Shown here one piece after another: positions 43,917 through 55,594 of a DNA stretch of 64,000 nt (the first letter of the stretch is position 1; each line of letters starts with the position of its first letter). A program made the position numbers and the translations under genes. The stretch lies in NCBI GenBank assembly GCA_022592435.1, contig JABYQS010000058.1, positions 149,322-213,321 on the forward strand, written 5' to 3'. Below the pieces are notes generated by a model that was not told where the DNA came from, made no database searches, and saw only the letters and a program-made list of their open reading frames with translations. The DNA comes from Cerioporus squamosus. Taxonomy: Eukaryota > Basidiomycota > Agaricomycetes > Polyporales > Polyporaceae.

Positions 43917-45409
43917 ATGGTGACGGGCCTGACTTCCATCCGGACGAGCGAGGGCAAGCTGGAGATTGTGAACCAGCTTCTGCTGCCACACACCGTCGAG
44001 TTTATCGAGATCAAGACGATCGATGATGCATACGAAGCCATCAAGTCGATGAAGGTGCTGCGACATTTGTCTCTTCAATATGGTCGCTTACACACAGCCT
44101 ATCCCAGATCCGTGGTGCTCCTGCCATCGCATCGCTGGCTGCGCTGGCCGTAGCGGGATACCTCACGAAAGCTCTGGAGAACGCCACAGCACCAGCATGG
44201 TTCGAGTCCACAGCTGCGTTCAAGGACCACATCGAAGCCGTCCTCTCCCACCTCTTCACCGCCCGTCCAACTGCAGTCAACCTCGGCGCCGCCACCCGCA
44301 GGCTCTCGAAGAAGCTCGCTGCGTCAATAGAATCCGGGAAGGACGTCCGCGCGATCGCGCAGGATCTCATCGCAGAGGCGAAGGAGATCGACGCGGAGGA
44401 CGTCGGCAGGAACAAGCTCATGTCGAAGTGGGGTGCGGAGTGGCTCGTAGAGCAGGTCAAGAAGGCTGGCGGGAGCGGCGAGAAATTGAACGTGATGACG
44501 GTCTGCAACACGGGCTCGCTGGCGACTTCGGTCAGTCATGCCCTTGTTGGTGGTAGAAGGGTGGTGAGGCTGTGGCTGACTCTGCGTGCTAGGGATACGG
44601 AACGGCTCTCGGGTTGATCACGCACCTCCATGAGACCGGGAAGTTACAGCGGGCGTTCTACACGCAGTCGACGCCATATCACCAAGGCTCGCGGTGAGTC
44701 GCAGCGTTGGACTGTGGAGGTGGAAACTCACCTCCCTTGTATCAGATTAACCGCATTCGAGTTGCAGTCGCTCAAGATTCCTCGACAATGCTTTGTGACA
44801 GTATGGTTGGTTCTCTATTCCAGCACCATCAGATTCACGGAATAGGTGAGGATCCAAGTCCCCTATATTTAGGGAATTCATATGTTCAACAGGAAGATAG
44901 CTGTCGGAGCGGATCGTATTGCGCGCAACGGTGATACTGCAAACAAGGTAAGTCGAGAACATACGACGAACCTCGGACATGTCTCATGTGCTTTCAGATT
45001 GGAACCTACAACGCGGCGGTATTAGCCGCACGTCACAACATCCCGTTCATCGTGGTCGCTCCCGTAAGTACGGTCGACCTGGAGGTTGCGGACGGCAGCG
45101 GGTGGGTAGAGTCTGATTACTCCGGCTGAGAATGTGCTGACCACATATACTCTTCGCAGCATCCCGATCGAACAGCGCCCGGCAATCGAAGCATGTCTGG
45201 TGCGAGGTGCGCTGTTCCCAACAGTGTTGAACGCAGATGGGGTGAAGGAGCAGGCGACGGTGATGGTTACGCCCGAGGGGCTCGAGGGGGTGTACAACCC
45301 GAGTTTCGACGTGACGCCTGCGAGCCTGATCACCGCCATCGTGACCGAGAAGGGTGTTGCGGTCAAGAAGGCGGGAGAGGATGCGTTCGATTTGACGCCG
45401 ATTGTTTGA
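43917..45409 (+). CDS. MRI1: Methylthioribose-1-phosphate isomerase
   Basis: Cytosolic or nuclear enzyme of the methionine salvage cycle that converts 5-methylthioribose-1-phosphate to the ribulose form. It is related to eIF2B alpha-type subunits. Exons encode [20 protein letters not shown], then [54 protein letters not shown] and the catalytic Cys in [15 protein letters not shown]. Next are [69 protein letters not shown] (catalytic Asp), [20 protein letters not shown] and [20 protein letters not shown], ending FDLTPIV. The conserved Cys and Asp are both present. Five or six short introns are needed. The start is the ATG at 43,917. The longer stretch before NPSFDVTP (around [11 protein letters not shown]) is the usual fungal form. 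Confidence 0.92.
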
Positions 45410-46085
45410 TAGCCTCGCGGGGCAAGGCCCGCATGTCGGACTGCTGCGCTTCGCGGGCCAGTGAATGCGCGGCGCGTGTATATAGAGGGTTCTCCCGCCC
45501 CGTTAGCTCCTGTTTGCTCCTCTCTTCATGCTATGCGACCTGCTTCACCTCCTCCTCCGCCTGTTCCCCGACGCATAGATCGCAGAATCCTGGAAGACGA
45601 GCTTGCCGGGCCGACATCAGATGGATTGAACTCTGGTTCGCGCCGGGCTTGGCGTTGGGCGGCTGATGTGTGGCCGACTGGCTGCTCGACATGTCGGACA
45701 TTGCACAGGACAACGCGATGCCGTCGCGGTTGCTGCCTCTCTGGACGGAATCAAGATCACAACTGCCTGACCAGGGCAGCCACAGCGCGGCGAACGAGCC
45801 CGGGCTGTGAGTTGCGGGCAGGAGCAAACCGTTCCACGCCAGGCTGGTCTGAATAGCAATCAGTTCGGCTTGGATAGCGACGGCGGCGATTGGCTGGGCG
45901 GGAGAACGGAGTGCACAGACGGCCCAAGCACGCGCGTGGCACTGGCCCGCTTCGATCGACTGTCTCTGCCGCTCCGCCTTATTTCGCCCCAGCTCGAGTT
46001 CCCCACCGCCTTCTCTCCCCCGTCTCCCGTCCTCTCTCTCTTCCCGCCCCGCCGACCTTACGTCGTACACAACGAGCTCGCCCTA
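45410..46085. other. Intergenic, upstream of the transglycosylase gene
   Basis: 676 bp holding the 3' flank of MRI1 and the promoter/5' UTR of the secreted transglycosylase. Pyrimidine-rich blocks (45,990-46,060) precede the start codon, which is common in fungal promoters. No gene seen. Confidence 0.5.
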
Positions 46086-47438
46086 ATGAAGCTGTCCGCT
46101 CCTTTCGTAATTATTCTCGCCGCCGCCCTCGGCGCCGTCGAGGCCTCCAGCCATGACGGCCTCTCCGGACGCATGGCCCGCCACCACAACGTCAACATTG
46201 CCCGACACGACGATAATGTCGTCCGCCGTGCCGCGACTGGCAAGCGCTGCAAGGCTCGCACCTCCACAGTGAGCTTTCCTTCTTTTCCCGCGAAGAAGCG
46301 AGTCTCTTGGTTCGGGCGCGGCCTGACTCTGCAAATCAGCTTGCGTCGACCTCCACCCATCACTCCTCCTCCACGGCCAAGGCCACCTCTACGAAGAAGT
46401 CTACGCCTACTGCGCTGAACACGAACAAGGACGACAACAAGAGCGCGTCCTCCAGCGGCGGTAACAAGTCCATCGGTAGCGCGAGCGGACTCATCCGCAT
46501 CACCGACTCTTCCTGCGGCAGCCCCGGTGCTACCAGTACGTCATTCCGGGCGCGCGGGCGAAGCATCCTACTAATTCTACTAATTCGGCATCACAGAGGA
46601 TATCACCGCCACCCATGGTCCCAACGGTAACATCGACTGGCTCAACTGCGGTGTTGATGGCTCCGGCTGGAGGCCGCCCATGGTCACCGTGGACGACGTC
46701 GTGACCGTGCCGCTGGACCAGGCTGTCAAGGAGTCTGGCAGCCCTTTCAAGGCATGCGAAGCGTACATCGATACCTTCACGAAGTACGCCAACCAGCACG
46801 GCAGTGAGTCCTCCCATCCTGCGAATCTAGTGTGAACGGTCGGCCAATCGTACTATTTCAGTCCCCCCGATAATTATTGCCTCGATTGCTATGCAGGAGA
46901 GCTCTTGCAACCCGCACACCGTCGGTGGCGGCGGCGAGCAGGGTCTTATGCAGATCACCAAGGACAAGTGCGGTGGCGCCCCCGGCGGCAACTGCCAAGA
47001 CATCGTGAGTCTGAGTCCCTAGGCGTAATGAGCGTTACTTACCCGTTTGAAGGACTACAACATCAAGACTGGCGTCGCTTATTTCGCCAGCGTCCTGAAG
47101 GACAACGGCGGCAGCTTGCTGAAGACCATCGGTAACTACAACGGCTGGCCTGAGAAGATGACGATTGTACGTACCATGAGTCGTTGCTCCTCCTCCTGCG
47201 AAATTAACATCGACTTCTAGGCATCCGCCACCGCGGCCGAGCACTCCGACTGCTGTACATGCATGAACAATCTTGACTAGTTCGTATTCTTTCTGGCCTC
47301 GTGCTCGCCGCGAAACTTATTCTCCGCCTTCCTCGCAGCTTGCAGCAGACCTTGAACGGTTGGTTCCTGAACAAGGACCCCTACAAGGCCCACATGGGGA
47401 AGTACTTCAACCTCGACCGGTGCCCTGGTCGCGGGTAA
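46086..47438 (+). CDS. Secreted lytic transglycosylase (SLT domain) protein
   Basis: Secreted protein with a bacterial-type soluble lytic transglycosylase fold, expected to cleave the MurNAc-GlcNAc bond of peptidoglycan or bind a related glycan. The signal peptide MKLSAPFVIILAAALGAVEA is followed by a propeptide-like part, a Ser/Thr/Lys-rich linker (about 46,330-46,470) and GSASGLIRITDSSCGSPGAT. The SLT domain carries PPIIIASIAMQESSCNPHTV (catalytic Glu in QESS), then GGGGEQGLMQITKDKCGGAP, DIDYNIKTGVAYFASVLKDN and IGNYNGW. The C-terminal exons give CCTCMNNLDYLQQTLNGWFL and end KYFNLDRCPGRG. The last intron needs a GTTCGT donor within a Tyr codon to keep frame. Four introns or more are present. 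Many cysteines suit an extracellular protein. Such proteins are known in basidiomycetes, but their targets are mostly untested. Confidence 0.87.
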
Positions 47439-48025
47439 TCCGCTGTCGTGGTCGTTGTTCCTCTGACGGTCTCTGGTCGACGCGCCGGGCGCATCCTACT
47501 AATGGGTTTGGACTCTGTGTAACACTACCATCCCCCTATACCCCGCCTGTGAACGAGTACTGAACCGTGATCTGCGCTACCTCTGGGAGAGTGAGGGTTA
47601 TACGTACATACGAGTATAGTGGCCTTCCGTAGCGTCGCGGAATACACCTGCTGTGCATGACGAGAATACTATACAGCCTACCTGAATCCAAGTTGACGAA
47701 CTGACTGAGGTAATCGAACGTGTTCAGAAACAGAGCAGGAGTAGGTGCACGCGACATGCATCATGGGCGGCTACTGCGTCATTTTGAGAGTTTCGACTGA
47801 GCTTCGGTTGATAGACTCGATACCCGCAGCGATCTCGCTTTTCCTCCTGACTTTTCCTTCCGCCCAACTATCTGGCTCCGTGCTTGCTGCTTCACGCTAT
47901 CGACTGTTCTCACTGCGCTTTCTCGATATTCTGACTGAACACTAAACGCGTCAGACCACGTCTACCACAATCGAGACTTCAGATCCAGGTCTGGTCCCCT
48001 TCCAACTATACATAACTCGCACACC
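47439..48025. other. Intergenic, no gene seen
   Basis: 587 bp with the 3' flank of the transglycosylase gene and the promoter of the phosphatase gene. A pyrimidine-rich stretch at about 47,835-47,925 precedes the phosphatase start. No other structure noted. Confidence 0.5.
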
Positions 48026-50672
48026 ATGTCGAGCAGCAGCGACACTTCACCACCATCCACCCCGGCCACCTCCCAGCCGCCATCGCCAGCACTCGCGAAG
48101 CTGAGCCTGCAGGATATCTCGGATGAGGCCAGGGCAGAGGCCGCGAGGCTGAAGGCGGAGGCGAACAAGGCGTTCACATGTGCGTCTGAGCCTGTCTTTG
48201 TCTCTCTTAGCACGAAGGCTCACTCTTGTATGATCGGCTTGCTTTGTTGTGCGTGTTTTGGGCTGCAGCACATGACTTCAACAAGGCGGCGCAGCTGTAC
48301 TCGGAGGCGATCGAGAAGAACCCGTTGGACCCGACCTTGTGGTGCAATCGCGCGTACACCAGAATCAAGCTTGAGGAGCATGGCTATGGGCTCACAGATG
48401 CCTGTGCGTATACGATGCTTGTCGTTTCTACGCGTTGTCCTGACGCGTATGACACAATGCAGCTACGGCTATTGAACTCGACCCGAAGTACGCCAAGGCC
48501 TATTATCGGTACGTCGCTGTCTTCGTCCGTCCTGAAGCTCCCCGCCAACGTCCTTGCCCCCTTCCGCAACTCTCCATGGTCTTAGGCGAGCAACATGTTA
48601 CCTGCAAACGTTGAAGTACAAGCAGGCTATCGCGGATTTCAAGAAGCTCCTGACGCTCGAGCCGCAAAACCAGCTTGTGCGGATGCAGCTTGACAGCACG
48701 CAGAAGATCCTGCGGAAAGTGGAGTTCGAGAAGGTATGTAGTGCGCTATACTTGGCACTGCAGTGGCGGGATTCATCTGGATCTGCAGGCTATTGAGATG
48801 GAAGAAGAGAAGAGTGCTGTCATACGCTGTTATGAGATCATTTCTGAAGGTACGCAACTGACCGTTGGACATTGTTCGAGGTGGAAGCTCATTCTTCGCA
48901 GGCGGGTGCGACGTCGACAAGGGCTACACCGGTCCCGTCCTACCCACCGGAGAAGACGGGAAGTTCACCATCACCATCGACTTCATCCGGAACATGATCG
49001 CACACTTCAAGGAGGGCAAGTCAATACCACGCAGGTACGTCTGGGAGATCGTCCTCGGCGCGCACTCGTACTTCGAGAAGGAGGAGAGCCTGGTCAACCT
49101 AGACGTCGAAGACGGCATGACCGTGGATGTAATCGGGGATGTCCATGGTAGGTTCCCCCACAATATATCTCTTCCTTCCCGCGCAACAGTGTGACGGACC
49201 CGTCTCTGCTACCCAGGCCAGTTCTACGACTACCTGCACCTGCTGTCGCTCACGGGCGAGCCGAATGAGAAACACTGCCTGCTCATGAACGGGGACCTGG
49301 TCGACCGCGGCTCGTGGTCCGTCGAGGTCATCCTTACTGCCCTGGCGTTCAAGTGTGAGTGCGCTCAGTGTCTTGTCCAAGCATCTTTCGTTCGGCTCAA
49401 GTCGACTCGCAGGGCTCTACCCGAGGCGGATGTACATCAACCGCGGGAACCACGAGGCGAAGGAAATGAACCGCACCTATGGCTTCGAAGGCGAGGCCAA
49501 GCACAAGTATGGCGAACAGACATACAAGGCAAGTTGTGCCACATGGATGCTTCATTGCCCAGCGAATGAGCTGCTGACTCGCTCTCCAGCTTTTCGCGCA
49601 TGTATTCACAGCGAGTGCGCGCATTCCTATCTTGCAGCTGATATGTTCGAGCTAAGAGACTCCTTCTACGCGCAGTGCCCTTGGCGACTCTCGTCTCCGC
49701 AACGCAGCCTCCGTCAGGTCCGGCCAAGGACGCGATCCTTTCGCCCGACGGCAAGAAGCGGTACTTCGTCGTGCACGGTGGTCTGTTCAGCAAGGATGGC
49801 GTCACGCTCGATGAAATCCGCAAGATCCAGCGAATAGGCCACCAACCAGGACAAGAGGGTCTTATGTGTACGTACCTGTGTTCTACCACCTCGTATCCCG
49901 GTGCTGTACTCATTGGCTAACCGCTATCTCCTCAGGCGAGGTCAGTATTTGCGACGCCGGCGTGACGGCCCTTCTCTTCAGACGATCAACTGACGCCGTT
50001 GGGAATAGCTGCTGTGGACGGACCCCCAGGAACTCCCGGGGAGAGGGCCAAGCAAGCGTGTAAGTGCTCCTCCTTTCTCAAGGACTCTGTATGTCTGACA
50101 TGTGTCGCGTGTCAACTCTCTGTTAGGGTGTCGGGATTGCGTTTGGACCCGATGTCACGAAGCGGTGGTGCCAGGCAAACGGGGTCACGGGAGTTATTCG
50201 CAGCCACGAAGTCCGTCAAGGTAGGTTTCAACCTTGTCGCTTCGCCTCTTCCTTCGGTCCGAGGCTGACAAGACTGCACAACTCGTCAGACGGCTACTCC
50301 GTGGAGCATGACGGCCTTTGCACAACGGTGAGAACGCGAGACCGGCGCCAGACCCTCCTGAGACTCATACTGACTACCGCATTCTCCGTGCCCTCCTTCT
50401 ATCCATCTTCCCATTTCGTCACAAATGAAAAAGGTGTTCTCAGCGCCAAACTATGTCGACCAGGCCGGCAACAAGGGCGCCTTCGTAAGACGTCTCTCCT
50501 CGGCCATCCCGAACGCCCCGACGATGCTAACACCGCATTTGCACCCGCACCCGCGCAGATTCGCATTGACGCGGCCGGCTCGCAGACATACACGCAGTTT
50601 GATGCGCAGCCACACCCGCCGATGAAGCCCATGGCATACGCATCGAGCGGGCTGGCCAACCTGCTCATGTAA
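48026..50672 (+). CDS. PPT1: Serine/threonine protein phosphatase 5 (TPR-PP5)
   Basis: Hsp90-associated phosphatase with an N-terminal TPR domain and a PPP catalytic domain. The start is the ATG at 48,026, and a Ser/Pro leader precedes the TPRs: ARLKAEANKAFT, HDFNKAAQLYSEAIEKNPLD, WCNRAYTRIKLEEHGYGLTD, ATCYLQTLKYKQAIADFKKL. The linker has MIAHFKEGKSIPRRYVWEIV. The catalytic signatures are VIGDVHGQFYDYLHLLSLTG, LMNGDLVDRGSWSVEVILTA, RMYINRGNHEAKEMNRTYGF, FVVHGGLFSKDGVTLDEIRK, LLWTDPQE, IRSHEVR and VFSAPNYVDQAGNKGAF. All metal-binding residues expected in PPP enzymes are seen. The protein ends MAYASSGLANLLM. Roughly ten short introns are needed. This is a typical fungal PP5. Confidence 0.93.
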
Positions 50673-51752
50673 TCTAGTGACGCGGCCCTTCGCCGTCCAG
50701 AGGCCGGGCATCGAGTCGGGTATGTGCTTGCCCTTCTGCTGTCATCGCGTTCGTCATGGTATACAAACGCTGCGCGCTGACCTCTGACGTGATCACAGTC
50801 GAACGTCGGCAACCACAGAGCTCCGGCTGCGCTCCGGGCATGCGCTGGCAGGGTCGGCCTGCGATGAGACAGGCAGGGTACGGGGTGGGAGGGAGGGGGA
50901 AGGATGCTGTGGGCAGCTGTTACGATAGGGTTCTGTACGTGCGACGATACTGCGGACTGTTTGGGGTGTAGCTTACCATGCTTGCTGTTGTAAGCCCGCT
51001 CGCCGCCGGCCTTTGGGCCTGTGCTACATATATACACCGCTTGCATCTGCTTGGTATTGCCGAGCGCACTACGGCAGGCGCGAGGTAGGGCGGGACCACG
51101 CCGTGCTCACCCTCGGGGATCGGGGATCGGGCCTTCGGCGTCGGCGCATGGCCGCCAGCATCGCGGATGTACATTGGGTACGGTTACTGCACACAGGTCT
51201 CTCACTCTACTTGTGCATGTCGCGGAGAGGTAGCTTTGGCGAAAGGCGAATGGGTCCGTAGCAGCCCGCAAATGCAGATGCTAGCTCAAGCGAGACTTGT
51301 CCGAGCCATCGTACGTTTGGATGTGGGACGGCGCGGCAAGGGGTGGGCATTGCGAGAAGGTGCACCCGCGGCTCGTAGGGTCTGCTGACGCAGATGGGCG
51401 CGGTTGGTAGGTCGGTAGAGGCGCTAGACCCGCGTGCGGTGGCTAAGAGGGCCAAGCGATGCTCTCGTCGAACCTAAAGAGTTGCCTATTATGGGCATGT
51501 CAGTGTCGGGTAACTCCCCAGTGCCAGGTGGTACAGTGTTTGCACTGATCCGTCACCGCCCGACCATCACTGCACGGGTTCGAGACGGCAGGAAGGCGTG
51601 CATTACTACAATGTATATCGGCTGCTGTACATGTACGATGCAAATGCTATTAGATGGCGACTCGACTGCGTAACTGTAAGCAAGACCCGAGATATCCAAG
51701 AAAGCGTAGGAGCGCCACATATCAGGATGGACTTGCCCACCGGCATACTTGA
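50673..51752. other. Convergent intergenic region
   Basis: About 1.08 kb between the 3' ends of PP5 (plus) and the dynamin-like gene (minus). Frames overlap on both strands without motifs. No RNA gene or repeat was seen. Confidence 0.5.
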
Positions 51753-54700
51753 TCACAGACCAAAGTTGAACAAAGCGCGCTGCACGTTCTCCAGCCTCTT
51801 CTTCTTCGTGAGGAGCTCGTCGCGCGACGCGACCATGTTCGGCTCTTCCGCGATGTACTCGGCGCACCTCTCGGCCGAGCGCGCCGTCCCCAGTCCAAGC
51901 CGCTCGAACAGCAACTGCTGGAGCTGCTTCACGAAAGCGTACAAGAAATGGTGGTCGATCGAAAGCGGGATGTAGTCAATGACGCGCTGTTCCGGCGTGC
52001 TTCAGCGGCCAGCGCAAACAATAAGCCCATCGACGAATGCGAGCACGCACCTTGTATGCGACTTGGAAGTAGGCTCGAACTTCCGCCATCACCTCCAACT
52101 CCGCCTCGTAGATGTCCGGGGGGTTCAGTTTCCCAAGGTCATCCTCCTGGATCCCGGTATAACCCAGCTTCGCGAGGTTGGCAAGCGTCTCCGTCACGAG
52201 CTGCTGCCTGGCAGTGTCATCGACCGGTGCTGGAGCAATAACGGGCGGCCTAAGCGGCGAGGGGGTAGCAAAGGTGAACGCGTTCGTGACGGGCGCCAGC
52301 GGAGCGTTGACTGTCTGAGCGTCGTGATTCTGCTCTGCGGAACGCTGTCCTGGACTGAAAGGTTGCACTGGCACTGCAGGTCTTGCAGACGCCGCAGTTC
52401 GCAATGGAGCCTGCGGCGTTGTCGGAGTGCTGGGAGTGATGGCAAGCTCGCCGAGAGCGACACGCTTCGCCGAATGTGCGTCCCCCTTAGGGTCAGGATT
52501 GGTTGGAGCCTTGGCCGCCGTCCCAGCAACTACAGCACGATAAATGCACACGAGGATGTGAGATAGGGAGGTGAACTCACCCGAGCCACCGAACGAGAAC
52601 GAGGGGGTAGGTGCCACAATAGCGGGCGTGACGCGCTCAGCAGGACCCTTGCCCGCGCGAGCGTCCTTATACTTTGCTAGCCACTTGTCCCGAGACTCCT
52701 GGAAGTAGTGATGGTTTTGAGTGTAGGGTGAAGTCTCAAGCTCCAAGATTGTCTTCAGATGGCTGACAGTCGTATCTGCGCAAGTCTTCATGAGTTCAAG
52801 CGTTACCGGCCTGCAGAACTCAGATGTGAGATGGGATCGCGCGACAGCGAACGGGAACATGCTGACCCCACGACAGTCTTGAGGGCGTTATAGCGCTCGA
52901 AGTACTCGTGGACGAGGCTCTTCACAGACTCCTTGAAGGCGTCCTGTACCTCGTCGAAACATCCTGATGCCGAGGCATGCCAGGTATTCTGGAAGTCCTG
53001 GAGGAGCGCTAGCTTTGCAGCATAGGGGACGTTGCCAGGGAGCTCACGAGTGATGGAGCTGGTTTGAAAGCAACGACCATAGTACTGAGCTATCGAGCTT
53101 GCGGACAGTCGTGGAAATAGCGTACCTGCTGATATGCGCTTTTACGTCCTCCAAGTAGTAAACCTTGCCCGCAAACTTCTTGCTTCGGGCATTTCGGTCA
53201 TTGGCGTCGACGCGGAGGTACTCGGAAATGTCGCGTGGCGCCTGTGTCTGATCCTTGTACGGCACGAAGGGCGGCGCAGATGAACGAATGTTCAGTTTAA
53301 AGGCCTCGTATGCACGCCGCGTGCTCTGGACCAGGGCAGTATTGCTAGGAGATCCGCGGACGCGCTGGGCAAGCTCGGTGCAGAAGCTGGTAACCAGAGC
53401 GAGTACGAACGCAGTCGGTTCAGCCGTGATCGGCGGCGGAAGCTTCTCCAACTGAGCATTGCAGCTTTCGAGTTGCAGTGCAACCTGGTCCAAGATACGA
53501 GGTAATCTATGGCAATGAGGATCTTCAGAGTGTACTCATGAGCAGGGGCGAACGTATCAGCCTTACGACTCGCGAATTATCTGCCTCAATAACGTGCTCA
53601 GGTTTTGAACAAGGTTCGCCGTGCCGAAGCGGTGCTGGTGACTGGAGCTTGACCAAGGGGCGGTACTTTGGAAGAACGCCAGTTCCGCGGCGCGAGCATC
53701 AGCTCCGGAGATACCTCGCGTTCGTTCGTCATCGTCCGGTTGGCGAGTGCAGTAGTATCCATGGCGCAGCATGTGGCGCCGACCCTCAAGAACTTCCAGT
53801 CACATGCTCCTCGCCTTGGTCGACCCAGCAGAGAGTGTGTCCGGCTTCGTCAACACACCTATACCCATGATCAGCTGCACAAACGAAACGTCTATGATGA
53901 CGACAACTGTACCGATTGTTCGTGAGCCACTGGAATCGGCGAGCTTTGCGAGCCGTGCAGCCTTCTGATTCTCAATATCGTCTAGAGGAAGCTTAGGTGC
54001 GCGATTCAAAAGTAGGCAACATATATGTGGCTTACCACTCATGGGTAGCGTGACGAGAATCAGACTGTTGCCCTCGATGTACGAACGTACTAGATCTTCG
54101 ACGAGTTGGACGACATCAGCTTCGGCGTTCTGCACGATACCCGGAAGGTCAACAAAGGACAAGTCTGCGAGTTCCGGTCCCTTGAGCTCTACGCAGACGA
54201 CGTTCCTCGAGAACAAGAGTGACTTTGGGCCCTTCAGCCCCTTCCCAGACTTAACCTCCTCTTCGCTCAAAGACAGGAACTTTGAGGGCTCGTCGTCGGG
54301 GTTCAGAACGGCTGCTTGCGCCCGTCGCAGCATCGGCTCGACATCGTCCTGTTTGTCAACAAGGGGCCGAAATGCTCCTCCTCGACCTCGTCAAGCCTCT
54401 TATTGTCGTCGTATTCCCAGCGAATCTTGATTTGACATGACCAGCCCTCCGACGAGTGCGCAAGACGGCACTCCATAGGACATCTTGTGCACGTCCCTGC
54501 ATCACGCGGCACACTGATCTACAATGTCGCGCATGCGCGGATGAGTTCGCATGCATGCATCGCCGAAACGTCGCACTCACCCCAGAGATGGCTTCGACCA
54601 GACTTGACTTCCCGGCGCTTTGGTTCCCTATGACTACAATCCGAGGTAGCTCAAGGTCGATACGTGCGCTGCAGCAAGTCCATATTGTCACGGTTAGTTG

Positions 54701-55011
54701 ATGTTATTTTCTCTGTGCATGAAGACTCCCAGTGTGAAGTAAAGATGTGTAGAATGACCTTCGCGGGATGGCCTGCGCGGGCTCGCGGAGGGATAAAGCT
54801 CGGTGGCGTACAGGGAATAGGGGTGGCACGCGTAGTAAATCTCACGAGGACTGGCCCAGCGGGAGGAATTTTGGGCCGACAAAACGCACATACAGGAACA
54901 GTGGACTCACCCTAGTGCCCGAAGCTGTCCAACAAACTCAATTAACTCCTTCGAGCTCTTCCCGTAGTCGCTATTCAAGAGGGTGGCATGACGGGTAGCC
55001 TGGGATTCCAT
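51753..55011 (-). CDS. Dynamin-superfamily large GTPase (Mx/dynamin-like)
   Basis: Membrane-remodelling GTPase. The first exon gives MESQATRHATLLNSDYGKSS and KELIEFVGQLRALG. The GTPase domain has G1 in PRIVVIGNQSAGKSSLVEAI, G2 with NVPRDAGTCTRCPMECRL, G3 in ELADLSFVDLPGIVQNAEAD and G4 in TIGVLTKPDTLSAGS. The stalk includes LVQNLSTLLRQIIRESLPRI, KLNIRSSAPPFVPYKD and a helix with HASASGCFDEVQDAFKESVK. A Pro/Ala-rich insert lies before the GTPase effector domain (about 52,230-52,500). The GED reads YEAELEVMAEVRAYFQVAYK, then VIDYIPLSIDHHFLYAFVKQ and RDELLTKKKRLENVQRALFN, ending FGL. There is no PH or Pro-rich tail after the GED, so it is closer to Mx/Vps1/Dnm1 than to classical dynamin. Its location in the cell is not predictable from the sequence. 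Confidence 0.9.
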
Positions 55012-55594
55012 GGTTGCCTAGCTGTGGTTTCAAAGCCTTGAGTGCGTTCCCTGTTGCCAGTAGAATATGCTGTGACAAGCTAGACTGGAGTGGCGAGGGT
55101 ACTACTAGCGCAGTACTCAGCGTGGAGAAACTTGCAGGGAGGAATCGGAGACGCCCTACCGCGTCGCGTCGCGTTCTCGGCAACTTATCCGGGGGGCGTG
55201 ATCGCGCCATATGCAGCCACGTGTTCGCCCTCGCGACGCGTCGGCGCGTCTCGGGACAGGCTACAGCTAGCTCCCAACTCACCGGCACCTTCAACTCGGA
55301 CCACGACGTCGTCTGCGCTGGCCTGAGTTGACGTTGAGGGCGTCCGCTCGCCGTATCTATTCTCTCATTTAATCTGTCTACTGTGCACACTACGAACCGT
55401 CGAGTCCCTCAAGAGCAAGGTCGAGCAGCAACAGGACACGCCTACACTGTGAAGAGGCGAGCACTATCAAGCTGCATGTACACAATGCATCCCCAACACA
55501 CGAGGCCGAGTCGTCACGAAGCTGAGCCGCAGTATGGCTTGACTGACTGTTCACAGTCGTGTCCCTCATCATTCGCAACAGAATATTCTTGCGC
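55012..55594. promoter_or_regulatory. Divergent region between the dynamin-like and Argonaute genes
   Basis: Up to about 0.6 kb separates the start of the dynamin-like GTPase from the first recognisable Argonaute exon. The Argonaute 5' end probably lies inside it; one candidate first exon begins at the ATG near 55,474. Shared control is inferred from layout only. Confidence 0.45.

Noticed and set aside
45531..46070. Minus-strand frame of 179 codons before the transglycosylase gene
   Set aside because: No motif, no consistent splicing, and it overlaps the expected promoter and pyrimidine-rich 5' region.
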